In this document: piece after piece, positions 9,704 through 18,310 of the stretch
Position numbering within the stretch: position 1 is the first letter of the stretch
How the letters are laid out: every line of letters starts with the position of its first letter
Assembly: GCA_003164785.1 (NCBI GenBank)
Contig: PLUE01000016.1
Location: 1-64,000, forward strand
DNA: 64,000 bases
Source of the DNA: Gammaproteobacteria bacterium
Lineage (GTDB): Bacteria; Pseudomonadota; Gammaproteobacteria; Steroidobacterales; Steroidobacteraceae
Direction: 5' to 3'
Notes under the pieces: model-generated
What the model was told of the DNA's origin: nothing
The model's database searches: none
The model's input: only the letters and a program-made list of their open reading frames with translations
Made by a program: the position numbers and the translations under genes

Positions 9704-10740
9704 GCGAGTCGGGCGCGGGGAAGCCACGGGCCGCGGACGAGGCGCCGGTCGCGGGGCGGGCGCTGGTCACCGGCGCGTCGGGTTTCGTCGGTGCGGCGGT
9801 GGCGCGCGCCTTGCTGCGCGACGGTTGGCGCGTGCGCGTGCTGGTGCGCGGGGGCTCGGTGCGCACCAATCTGCAGGACTTGCCGGTCGAGATCGCCGTC
9901 GGGGATTTGACGGTGGCGGCGTCGTTGCAAGCGGCGGCCGCGGGCTGCGATGCGCTGTTTCATGTGGCGGCCGACTACCGGCTGGGTGCACCGGATCCGT
10001 CGGAGCTGTATCGAACGAACGTCGAGGGCACCCGCAATCTGTTGCACGCAGCGACCGGCGCCGGGGTCAAGAAAATCGTCTACACCAGCAGCGTGGCCAC
10101 GATGGGCATCCGTCCGGATCGAGTTCCGGGCGATGAGACGACGCCGGTGACGCTCGCGGCCATGATCGGGCATTACAAGCGCTCGAAGTTCCTGGCGGAG
10201 CAGGTGGTGCTTGAGGCGGCCGCGGCAGGCGCGCCGGCCGTGATCGTCAACCCCTCGACGCCGGTGGGGCCGGGCGACGTGAAACCGACGCCGACCGGTC
10301 AGCTGGTCCTCGACGCCGCGGCAGGCCGCATGCCGGCCTATGTCGACACGGGACTGAACATCGTACACGTCGACGACGTGGCGGCCGGGCATCTCCTGGC
10401 GTTTCACCATGGGCGGGTGGGCGAGCGCTACATTTTGGGCGGCGAGGACATGACGCTGCAGCAGATATTGATCTATATCGCGCGGCACGTCGGCCGGCAG
10501 CCGCCGCGAATCCGGCTGCCCTATGCCGCGATCCTGCCGATCGCCTATGCGGCAGAGGCAATCGCGAAGCTGCGGGGCCGCCCTGGGCGGGTGACGTTGG
10601 AGGGCGTGCGCATGTCCCGCAAGATCATGTTCTTCTCGAGTGCAAAAGCCGTGGCAGAACTCGGGTATCGATGGCGGCCGCCCACGCAGGCGTTCGACGA
10701 TGCCATCGACTGGTTCCGCGGACGCGGCCTGCTGGGCTAG
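9700..10740 (+). CDS. hpnA: HpnA, hopanoid-associated sugar/NAD epimerase
   Basis: Extended short-chain dehydrogenase of 346 residues. It has the Rossmann motif GASGFVG at residues 25-31, the catalytic YKRSK at 159-163, and NPSTPVGPGDVKPTPTG as in the hopanoid-associated HpnA family. Its exact reaction in hopanoid side-chain chemistry is not firmly known; the family name rests on conserved clustering. ATG overlaps the hpnG stop as ATGA. It is the last of the tightly coupled set before a gap of about 96 bases to idi. Confidence 0.9.
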   Translation: MSESGAGKPRAADEAPVAGRALVTGASGFVGAAVARALLRDGWRVRVLVRGGSVRTNLQDLPVEIAVGDLTVAASLQAAAAGCDALFHVAADYRLGAPDPSELYRTNVEGTRNLLHAATGAGVKKIVYTSSVATMGIRPDRVPGDETTPVTLAAMIGHYKRSKFLAEQVVLEAAAAGAPAVIVNPSTPVGPGDVKPTPTGQLVLDAAAGRMPAYVDTGLNIVHVDDVAAGHLLAFHHGRVGERYILGGEDMTLQQILIYIARHVGRQPPRIRLPYAAILPIAYAAEAIAKLRGRPGRVTLEGVRMSRKIMFFSSAKAVAELGYRWRPPTQAFDDAIDWFRGRGLLG

Positions 10741-10836
10741 AGCCTATTCGCCTGGCGCGGATGTTTCGCGAACAGCTATCATCCAATGGCCGGAACAAGC
10801 CGGGTTGCGCCGGCGGAGCCGGATCGAGGTACGGTC

Positions 10837-11436
10837 GTGGATCAAGTTGGAGACAGTCGTCAAGCGGAGGGGGTCGATATCAACGCAGATTCCGATGCGC
10901 TGATCCTCGTCGACGACGCCGACCAAGATCTGGGCTATCTGAGCAAGGCGCTCTGCCACGAGGGCCAAGGGGTCCTGCATCGCGCGTTTTCGCTGTTGGT
11001 GTTCAATGGCGACGGGGAGTTGCTGATTCAGCAACGCGCGCCTGCCAAGCGATTGTGGCCCCTATATTGGTCCAACAGCTGTTGTAGCCATCCGCGCAGC
11101 GGCGAAAGCATGGAGGTCGCCACCCAGCGGCGTCTGCGCGAGGAGTTGGGGGTGGGCTGTGCCCTGCATTTTCTGTTCAAGTTCCAATATCAGGCGCAAT
11201 TCGACGCCACCGGCGCCGAGAACGAGTTGTGTTCGGTGTTCATCGGGCGCTGTACGGAGCCGGTCAGGGTCAATAATGACGAGATCGTCGCATGGCGATG
11301 GATCGGTTTGGAGGAGCTTCGGGCGGAGCTGGCCACGCACGGCGGAGAGAAGTTCACTCCGTGGTTCATGATGGAATGGGAGCGGATCCTGCGGGATCAT
11401 CGGGACGCGGTCCTGATGCTTCAGCCGCAAAATTGA
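10837..11436 (+). CDS. idi: Isopentenyl-diphosphate delta-isomerase, type I
   Basis: Interconverts isopentenyl and dimethylallyl diphosphate, balancing the C5 pool for prenyl chain building. It is a Nudix-fold enzyme. The catalytic-Cys region reads SNSCCSHPRSGE, and the REEL of the Nudix box appears in RRLREELGV; the downstream ENELCSVF and EIVAWRW follow the family. I prefer the GTG at 10837 (199 residues), which has GAGGT six bases upstream. The ATG at 10786 would add 17 residues and has no ribosome site. Placed between hpnA and hpnH, it supports precursor supply for hopanoids. Confidence 0.92.
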   Translation: MDQVGDSRQAEGVDINADSDALILVDDADQDLGYLSKALCHEGQGVLHRAFSLLVFNGDGELLIQQRAPAKRLWPLYWSNSCCSHPRSGESMEVATQRRLREELGVGCALHFLFKFQYQAQFDATGAENELCSVFIGRCTEPVRVNNDEIVAWRWIGLEELRAELATHGGEKFTPWFMMEWERILRDHRDAVLMLQPQN

Positions 11437-11470
11437 GTTCCGCGACGCTCCGGTCGCGGTAAGATGACGC

Positions 11471-12640
11471 ATGGCCATACCACTCCTGCAAATGTACCGT
11501 GTCGCAAGCTACATCGCCGGGCAAAAGCTGCGTCGCGTCAAGCGTTATCCGTTGGTTCTGATGCTGGAACCCCTGTTCATGTGCAATCTTGCCTGCTCGG
11601 GCTGCGGCAAGATCGACTACCCCAAGGAGACTCTGCAAAAGCGGGTGAGCTTGGCGGATGCGCTGCGCGCCGTCGACGAGTGCGGCGCGCCCATGGTATC
11701 CATCCCCGGCGGCGAGCCGCTGATCCACAAGGAGATGCCGCAGATCGTTGCCGGCATCGTCGAGCGCAAGAAATTCGTGTATCTGTGCACGAACGCCATC
11801 TTGCTGTCGAAGCACATCCACGAGTACCAGCCGTCGCCCTACCTGACCTTTTCGATCCATCTGGATGGCAACCGTCAGCGCCACGATGAATCGGTCTGCC
11901 AGGAAGGCGTCTTCGACAAGGCCGTGGCGGCCATCAAGCTGGCTCGCGGCAAGGGTTTTCGCGTCACCGTGAATTGCACGTTGTTCAGCGGCGAGGATCC
12001 GGCGGAGGTGGCCGAGTTTTTCGACATGGCGACCGAACTCGGCGTCGAAGGGATCATGGTCTCTCCGGGCTACAGCTACCACCATGCGCCCCGCCAGGAC
12101 GTGTTCCTGGGACGCAAGGCCAGCAAGGAGCTGTTCCGCGGCATTTTCAGCCGCCGCAAGAACCGCCCCCACGGCGTCAAATGGTCATTCAATCATTCGG
12201 CCCTGTTCCTGGATTTCCTGGCCGGGAATCAAAATTATCAATGCACGCCATGGAGCACGCCGACCTACAACCTGTTCGGCTGGCAGCGCCCGTGCTACCT
12301 GCTGTCCGACGAGGGCTATGCGGACAGTTACAAGTCCTTGATCGAAGACACCGAATGGGAAAAGTACGGTGTCGGCCAGAATCCTCGCTGCGACAACTGC
12401 ATGGCGCATTGTGGCTTCGAGGGCACCGCGGTCAACGACGCGTTCAGCCACCCGTTGAAGGCCATGTGGGTGTCGCTGCGCGGACCGAAGGTCAAGGGGG
12501 CGATGGCGCCCGAGCTGCCGATCCAATACGCCGAGTCGGCGCGCTATTCGCCCGCCAATGCCACTGTCACCGCCATTCCGCTAGCGCAGGTCACCCGCGT
12601 GCGGCGCGAAACGGAAGACAGCACGGTCGAGCCGCGCTGA
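11471..12640 (+). CDS. hpnH: HpnH, adenosyl-hopene transferase (radical SAM)
   Basis: Radical SAM enzyme that, in known hopanoid pathways, adds the 5'-deoxyadenosyl group of SAM to hopene to give adenosylhopane, the first step of C35 hopanoid extension. The [4Fe-4S]-binding CxxxCxxC is CNLACSGC at residues 38-45, followed by the SAM-binding PGGEPLIHKE. A C-terminal Cys-rich stretch (NPRCDNCMAHCGFEG) is typical of the HpnH family. At 389 residues the length is normal. The ATG has TAAGAT five bases before it rather than a ribosome site. HpnG upstream acts on its product. Confidence 0.96.
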   Translation: MAIPLLQMYRVASYIAGQKLRRVKRYPLVLMLEPLFMCNLACSGCGKIDYPKETLQKRVSLADALRAVDECGAPMVSIPGGEPLIHKEMPQIVAGIVERKKFVYLCTNAILLSKHIHEYQPSPYLTFSIHLDGNRQRHDESVCQEGVFDKAVAAIKLARGKGFRVTVNCTLFSGEDPAEVAEFFDMATELGVEGIMVSPGYSYHHAPRQDVFLGRKASKELFRGIFSRRKNRPHGVKWSFNHSALFLDFLAGNQNYQCTPWSTPTYNLFGWQRPCYLLSDEGYADSYKSLIEDTEWEKYGVGQNPRCDNCMAHCGFEGTAVNDAFSHPLKAMWVSLRGPKVKGAMAPELPIQYAESARYSPANATVTAIPLAQVTRVRRETEDSTVEPR

Positions 12641-12671
12641 CCGCGCGGGCCGGGAGTTCGAGGATGTCTGC

Positions 12672-13616
12672 TTGAACAACGTTGCCGATCGCGCAGCCAC
12701 GGCCGAGCCTGCGCCTGCGGTATCCCCTGACTTTGGTGCCCAGCTGGAGGCCTGGCGGCTGCGCATGGAAGACGCATTGGATGCGCGTTTGCCGTCGGCC
12801 AGCACGGTACCGGCGCGGTTGCATGAAGCCATGCGCTACAGCGTGCTCGGCGGCGGCAAGCGCATCCGGCCGGCGCTATTATTCGCCACGGCGAAGACTC
12901 TTGGCCTCAGCGAGGACCAGGTGGAGGGCGCGGCCTGCGCCATCGAACTCATCCACGTGTACTCGTTGGTACATGATGACCTCCCGGCCATGGACGACGA
13001 TGACCTGCGCCGCGGTCGACCGACCTGCCACAAAGCCTTCGACGAGGCCACGGCCGTGCTCGTGGGGGATGCGTTGCAGCCTCTTGCCTTTCAACTTCTG
13101 GCGCGCGATCCGGCATTGCCGGCGTCGCCTGCCATCCGCCTGCGATTGGTCGACCTTCTGAGCGAAGCCAGCGGGACGTTCGGCATGGCCGGTGGCCAGG
13201 CGATCGACTTGGGCGTTCAGGGTCAGGTGCTCGACATTGCCCAGGTCGAGGACATGCACGCGCGCAAGACCGGGGCCATCATCCGCGCCAGCGTCTTGAT
13301 GGCGGCCGAATGCGCGCCGGGCCTGGATCCGAAGGCGTACGAGGCTCTAAACGAATATGCGACGGCAATCGGCCTGGCATTCCAGATTCAGGACGATCTG
13401 CTCGACGTGTTGGGCGATGTGACGACGCTGGGGAAAGCGACCGGCGCCGACCGCGAACGCGACAAACCGACCCACCCGTCGATCATCGGCATCGAGGCGT
13501 CGCAGGAGCGGGTTCACCTGCTGCATGGGCAGGCGCTCACCGCGTTGGAATCGTTCGGTGAGCGGGCGGCCCCCCTCCGCTCGCTCGCCGATTGGTTACT
13601 GTCCCGGCATTACTGA
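12672..13616 (+). CDS. ispA: Farnesyl diphosphate synthase (polyprenyl synthetase)
   Basis: Makes farnesyl diphosphate, the substrate of the squalene synthase in this cluster. The trans-prenyltransferase motifs are the first Asp-rich motif DDLPAMD at about residues 102-108 (DDxxxxD type of bacterial IspA), GKRIRP at about 60, and the second motif DDLLD at about 241-245. The 314-residue product from the TTG at 12672 begins shortly before the family start; the next in-frame ATG (12767) would remove conserved helix A. It is the last recognisable gene of the hopanoid block. Confidence 0.93.
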   Translation: MNNVADRAATAEPAPAVSPDFGAQLEAWRLRMEDALDARLPSASTVPARLHEAMRYSVLGGGKRIRPALLFATAKTLGLSEDQVEGAACAIELIHVYSLVHDDLPAMDDDDLRRGRPTCHKAFDEATAVLVGDALQPLAFQLLARDPALPASPAIRLRLVDLLSEASGTFGMAGGQAIDLGVQGQVLDIAQVEDMHARKTGAIIRASVLMAAECAPGLDPKAYEALNEYATAIGLAFQIQDDLLDVLGDVTTLGKATGADRERDKPTHPSIIGIEASQERVHLLHGQALTALESFGERAAPLRSLADWLLSRHY

Positions 13617-13732
13617 GGCCTGACTGCCGCGGCGACCGCGGTGTAGCACTGCATCGATCTTGCGGCTGTCGTCAGACGGCAACGCTTTGACATATCTTCC
13701 CTTTTGTCGGAATGTGGCTTGAAGAGGAATGA

Positions 13733-14434
13733 ATGCTCCGTCATGCCATCAGCCATGCGCGGCTCATGCGCGAGTCCACGGACCGCATACATGCCGCACT
13801 CCAAGGTTCCGACACCAACGAGCAACTCGTTGCGCGTCGGATTCTCGAGAGCCCGACCCACTGGTCGGCGTGGGAGAACGAACATTCGGTGCTCATGCGG
13901 CAGCTGGCGAACTGCGGCGTGCGGACCGCGCAGGTGGCGGCGCTCAAGCACACGACCTTCCGATTGCTGCATGGCAAGGCGTTGTTCCATTATCTGCGTC
14001 AAAGCGAGGTGAGGGGCGTGGGGCGCGCTCAGGTGATGGCGCACTTTCGCCCGGGTCGCAGCTACGAGACGGCGGTGGTCGCCGAGCACAATCTTTACGT
14101 GCGCAAGGCCTGCAGCTATTTGTGTGCCAGTCACGTCGGCAGCGATGTCGTCGCAGACCCGGCGTTCCTCGATCCGATGCAGCGCTATGAAGAACTCTAT
14201 GCCGAATACTTCGACGTGTACTGCAGCAGCCTGATGGATGCCGCGGACAGCCATGCTGTGGCGCAGCAGGCGTTGTTGCCGTTGCTGAAGAAGCAGCTCA
14301 ACGAGTATCGATGGGCGATTCTCGATCCGCGGCGTGCGCAGCCGTTCCTGCAGCGGGAGGTGGACCTGCGGCGTGCAACGGGCGACACGGAGCGCATGAG
14401 ATCGTTGGATCCCAGGCGGAAGAGCCGCCTTTAG
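13733..14434 (+). CDS. Unrecognised 233-residue protein
   Basis: I do not recognise this family. The protein looks soluble and mainly helical, with no signal peptide or membrane helix, and is rich in His, Arg and Tyr. Notable stretches are ESPTHWSAWENEHSVLMRQL, AEHNLYVRKACSYLC and MQRYEELYAEYFDVYCSSL. The ATG at 13733 has AGAGGA five bases upstream. A -35-like TTGACA at 13687-13692 with a weak GAATGT 17 bases later could be its own promoter. It follows ispA by 116 bases in the same direction, so a link with hopanoid synthesis is possible but unproved. Confidence 0.65.
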   Translation: MLRHAISHARLMRESTDRIHAALQGSDTNEQLVARRILESPTHWSAWENEHSVLMRQLANCGVRTAQVAALKHTTFRLLHGKALFHYLRQSEVRGVGRAQVMAHFRPGRSYETAVVAEHNLYVRKACSYLCASHVGSDVVADPAFLDPMQRYEELYAEYFDVYCSSLMDAADSHAVAQQALLPLLKKQLNEYRWAILDPRRAQPFLQREVDLRRATGDTERMRSLDPRRKSRL

Positions 14435-14525
14435 CGCCCCGCTGGTCGATTTGCCGCTGAATTACGCGCTACGGGTGAGCCTCGAGCAGCAGGCTGACGG
14501 ACCTACGCCGGCATGCTGCCCGCGA

Positions 14526-16154
14526 TCACTGAATCGCCGTCTTGCGCTCCTTGGCCGTCGGCGGGATCCATTGGTAGATCCAGGTTTCCGTCAGCGGCCG
14601 GCCGTCGACGCGCAGGTACAGCCGCAGGTCGATGGGTTCCACGCTGTCATCGGTGGGCTTCACGTCGAACAGGGCGCGGTAACCGTTGAACTCCTCGACG
14701 TAGTGCGCGGTCACGTGTTCGGTCTGACCGCGCGAGGTCGTGACCACGGCTTCGACCGGCGCGTCCTTGGCCAGGGCGCCGAGTTCGCCGCCGGCGAAGT
14801 CGACCGCGAAATGCCAGGAATAATATTGGCGCTTGATGCCCATGGTGCCCCCGATGCCGGTGCGCGTGGCGAGGGTCTGCGCCAGCGGCGAGGCATAGGG
14901 CATGCGAGTGCCCCAGTACATGCGATAGCTGAACAGCAATTCCTGTCCGGGTTTGGGCTTATCGAGGGGATTCCAGAACGCGACGATGTTGTCGAAGGTT
15001 TCATCGACGGTGGGAATCTCGACCAGTTGCACGGCGCCCCTGCCCCAACCGCCGTTGGGCCCGGGTTTCGGTTCGATCCATAGACTGGGGCGTTTGTCGT
15101 AGTAGACACCGTCGTCCTGATAATGGTCGAAATTGCGATCTCTCTGCAGCAGTCCGAAACCGCGCGGATCGTTGTCGGCATACGAATTGAATTTGAGTTG
15201 CGCGGGGTTGATGAGCGGCCGCCAGATCCACTCGCCTGCCCCTGTCCACATGGACAGTCCGTCCGAGTCGTGAATCTCGGGGCGCCAGTCGTTGGCGGCG
15301 CGGCGATCGTTCTCGCCATAAAAAAACATGCTGGTGAGCGGCGCAACGCCGAGACGTTCGATGGCCTTGCGGGGATACAGCGCCGAGTCCACGTTCATCA
15401 CCAAGGTGCCGCCCGGCGAGACCTGCATGCGGAACGCGCCCGTGATGCTGGGACTGTCCATCAGGGCATACAGGGTCATGGTTCCCGAGTCCTTCGCGGG
15501 TCGTTCGAACCAGAAGGACGTAAAGCGCGGGAATTCCTCGGGCCGCGCGAACGCGGTATCGACGGCGAGCGCGCGCGCCGAGAGTCCGTACTGGCGCGTG
15601 TCCCCGCCGACCGCCCTGAAGTAGGCGGCGCCCAGGAATGCGGCGACGTCGGCCCGCCAGTTGGTGACGAACTGAACGCGGAAACCGGCGAATCCGGCGT
15701 GGTCCTTCATCGTGGCGGGATCGACGCCACTCTCCTTCCAGTCGAACATCGACGGGTCGTACACGAGTTCGCGGGATTGGCCGTCGACGACCTCATGGAT
15801 GTGAACCGGGGCGTTGAAGGTGCGGCCCACATGAAAGAACTGCAGGCGAAATGCCGTGCCGGCATCGCCCCACAACGAGTGGTCGGTGCGAAAGCGGATG
15901 GATTGGTATTGATCGTAGGTGAGGTTCGCCATGGAGGCCGGCACCGGGTCTTTCTGATCCTGATAGGGGTTGCCGGCGAGATAATGCGCGTGGCCCTTGA
16001 GCCAGGCGAAGTCGAAGGCCTGCGGCGGGCCGCTCGCCGCCACGGCGGTTCCGGCGCCCGCGCCCGGCGCCGCAGCCAGTGATGGGTCCGACTGGGCCAC
16101 TTGTCCGGCGGCGAGCGCGAGGGCGGATTTCAATAGCAAGCGTCGACCGATCAT
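14526..16154 (-). CDS. opgD: Glucan biosynthesis protein D
   Basis: Periplasmic protein for osmoregulated periplasmic glucan synthesis. OpgD shares its fold with OpgG and modifies or controls glucan structure in enterobacteria. The start MIGRRLLLKSALALAAG is a twin-arginine signal, as expected for OpgD. The body has the shared OpgG/OpgD landmarks NLTYDQYQSIRF, APLTSMFFYGEN and EIHDSDGLSMW. I chose the ATG at 16154 (542 residues) because AAAGGA precedes it by about 10 bases and it sets the Tat signal at the N-terminus; 39 upstream residues are unlike a protein start. It begins 14 bases after opgH, as the last gene of opgG-opgH-opgD. Confidence 0.94.
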   Translation of the reverse strand: MIGRRLLLKSALALAAGQVAQSDPSLAAAPGAGAGTAVAASGPPQAFDFAWLKGHAHYLAGNPYQDQKDPVPASMANLTYDQYQSIRFRTDHSLWGDAGTAFRLQFFHVGRTFNAPVHIHEVVDGQSRELVYDPSMFDWKESGVDPATMKDHAGFAGFRVQFVTNWRADVAAFLGAAYFRAVGGDTRQYGLSARALAVDTAFARPEEFPRFTSFWFERPAKDSGTMTLYALMDSPSITGAFRMQVSPGGTLVMNVDSALYPRKAIERLGVAPLTSMFFYGENDRRAANDWRPEIHDSDGLSMWTGAGEWIWRPLINPAQLKFNSYADNDPRGFGLLQRDRNFDHYQDDGVYYDKRPSLWIEPKPGPNGGWGRGAVQLVEIPTVDETFDNIVAFWNPLDKPKPGQELLFSYRMYWGTRMPYASPLAQTLATRTGIGGTMGIKRQYYSWHFAVDFAGGELGALAKDAPVEAVVTTSRGQTEHVTAHYVEEFNGYRALFDVKPTDDSVEPIDLRLYLRVDGRPLTETWIYQWIPPTAKERKTAIQ

Positions 16155-16168
16155 TCGATGGGAGTCCT

Positions 16169-18310
16169 TTAAATCGTGAATCCCGGATGCGGCGCATCCG
16201 GTAACAGGGCAAGTTGATTCAGCAGCCGGGCATCGCTCGCCACCTCCACCCGCTCGACGGGTGTGAGCCATTGCAAGATTTCTTCCAACGTCCGGGCGTC
16301 GATCAGTTTTTGTTCGGCGGTGAAGGCGTGTGGATCGGGCTTACCGCGTGGATCGGCGGGGCGCGCGAGATTGCCGTCGATGTGCGTGAGGCGCGCATCG
16401 CGATTGCGCGCGAGATACCGCAGCCCATCTTCCGGGGGCGCCGGGGCGTGGGCGATCAACGCCTTGCGTCGCGCGACCAGCGCCGGTTCATCCAGTTCTT
16501 CCGGCGTGCGCAGCAGGGCCACGCGCCGGAGGCCCATGCCGAGGGACTCGCTGCCGCTCGCGCGCGATAGCGGCACCGCCAGAAACAACCCCAGGAGCGC
16601 GGGCGACACCCAGGCCAGCAACGAGGGCGACAAAAAATAAATTATCACGGCGGTCATGCAGCTGAGCAGCAGATGGCGATTGTGAAAATGCCACGCATCG
16701 CCCCACGAGGTGCCGCCGCCGCCACGCCGCTGGGGCTTCCAGCCGGAGTCGCGACCCATGAACACCTCGAACACGTGACGGCTCTGCACCAACATCAAGA
16801 TGGGGGCGTACAACGCCGAGAGGATGGTCTCCAGCAGGAAGCTCGCGATCAGGCCGATCACGCCGCCGCAGCCGCGGCGAATGCGCCGCGACAGCAGCGC
16901 TCGAATCAGACCCAGGGTCTTCGGGATCAGCAGCACCACCATGCTGAACCAGAACAGCGTCATCATCAGCTCGATGTCGAACCGTGGCCAGGTGGGAAAC
17001 AGCTGGAAGTCATGGTTGAAATACTCGGGCCGTATCAAATGCGATTGAACCGCGAGCGCGAACCCGACCCCCAGCATCATCAGCCACAGCGGCGAGGAGA
17101 GGTAGCTCATGATGCCGATGCCCAGATGCAGCCGGCTGACGAAGCTCAAACCCGCGGTGCCGACGATTTTCATGTGCTGCAAATTGCCCTGGGCCCAGCG
17201 GCGATCGCGGACCGCGACATCGATCAAGGACGGTGGAGACTCTTCCCACGAGCCGCCGTAATCCGCCATGCGAACCTTCAAGCCGCCGCGGCGCATGAGC
17301 GCGGCCTCGACGAAATCGTGCGAGAGTATGTGGCCGCCGAAGGGCTTGCGGCCCTTGAGCAGGGGCAGACCGCAGTTCTCCGCGAAGGCCCGCATGCGGA
17401 TGATCGCATTGTGACCCCAGTAGTTGCCGCTGTCCCCGGACCAGGCGGACAGCCCGCGGGTGATGACCGGTCCGTAGACACAGGCGGCGAACTGCTGCAG
17501 GCGGCCAAAGAAGGTGCGGGCGCCGATCAGTTGCGGGGCAGTCTGCAGGATGCCAAGCGCGGGATCGGCCTGCATGTCCTGTACGAGCCGCAGCAACGTC
17601 GGCGCATCGATCAGGCTGTCGGCGTCGAGCACGATCATGTGGTCGTAGCGGGCGCCCCAGCGGGTCACGAAGTCCTCGACGTTGCCGGACTTGCGGGCGA
17701 CGTTCTGCCACCGGCGCCGGTACCAGACGGGCATCACACCCGCGAGCGCCTTGCGCAGCAGGTCGATGGCCGCCGTCTCGCGGATCCAGGCGTCGGCGTT
17801 GGTGGAGTCCGAGATCACGACGATTTCGAAGCGGTGGTTGGCGCCGATGCCCTGAAGCCCCTCGGCCATGGCCTGCAGCGCCGACGTGGTGCGCACCGGA
17901 TCTTCATTGTAGATCGGCATGAGCAGCGCGGTGAGCGACGTATCGGACTCGGGGGCGGCCGGAATGGGATCGCGGCGCTTGGATGCGCCGGCGAGCACCG
18001 ACCCGGCGGCGAAGGCGATCCAGCCGAGCGACACGGCGAAGAAAAAAATCATCAGGCCCTGCAGGAACGTCATGCTCGCGAAGCGCACGACCTGCAGCAT
18101 TTGGTAGACGCCATAGGTCGACACGCCGGCGGTGGTGGCGAGCAGGATGAATCGGGCATACAGCACCGCCCCGCTGGTGCGCTGCCACTCGCGATGCGAC
18201 GGCCCATGCCGCAGATCCTGCGGGGGCATGGCAAGCGGCGTCTCGGGCGGCATGCCGCCCGTGGCACCCACTTGTTCATAGGCGACCGCGGAGCTCAAGT
18301 GGTAGTCCAT
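16169..18310 (-). CDS. opgH: Glucans biosynthesis glucosyltransferase H
   Basis: Inner-membrane family 2 glycosyltransferase that polymerises the glucose backbone of osmoregulated periplasmic glucans from UDP-glucose. Two N-terminal membrane helices precede the catalytic domain, which shows MPIYNEDP, VVISDST, VLDADSLIDA, LSHDFVEAA and DRRWAQGNL (the D, D, D, QxxRW-like set). Several C-terminal membrane helices follow. The 713-residue length is shorter than E. coli OpgH (about 850), mainly through shorter N- and C-terminal extensions. The ATG lies inside the end of opgG (16-base overlap), which points to coupled translation. Also known as mdoH. Confidence 0.95.
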   Translation of the reverse strand: MDYHLSSAVAYEQVGATGGMPPETPLAMPPQDLRHGPSHREWQRTSGAVLYARFILLATTAGVSTYGVYQMLQVVRFASMTFLQGLMIFFFAVSLGWIAFAAGSVLAGASKRRDPIPAAPESDTSLTALLMPIYNEDPVRTTSALQAMAEGLQGIGANHRFEIVVISDSTNADAWIRETAAIDLLRKALAGVMPVWYRRRWQNVARKSGNVEDFVTRWGARYDHMIVLDADSLIDAPTLLRLVQDMQADPALGILQTAPQLIGARTFFGRLQQFAACVYGPVITRGLSAWSGDSGNYWGHNAIIRMRAFAENCGLPLLKGRKPFGGHILSHDFVEAALMRRGGLKVRMADYGGSWEESPPSLIDVAVRDRRWAQGNLQHMKIVGTAGLSFVSRLHLGIGIMSYLSSPLWLMMLGVGFALAVQSHLIRPEYFNHDFQLFPTWPRFDIELMMTLFWFSMVVLLIPKTLGLIRALLSRRIRRGCGGVIGLIASFLLETILSALYAPILMLVQSRHVFEVFMGRDSGWKPQRRGGGGTSWGDAWHFHNRHLLLSCMTAVIIYFLSPSLLAWVSPALLGLFLAVPLSRASGSESLGMGLRRVALLRTPEELDEPALVARRKALIAHAPAPPEDGLRYLARNRDARLTHIDGNLARPADPRGKPDPHAFTAEQKLIDARTLEEILQWLTPVERVEVASDARLLNQLALLPDAPHPGFTI

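Noticed and set aside
13627..13641. CCGCG-GCGAC-CGCGG hairpin after ispA
   Set aside because: No T run follows, so it does not qualify as a terminator; such hairpins are common in GC-rich DNA.
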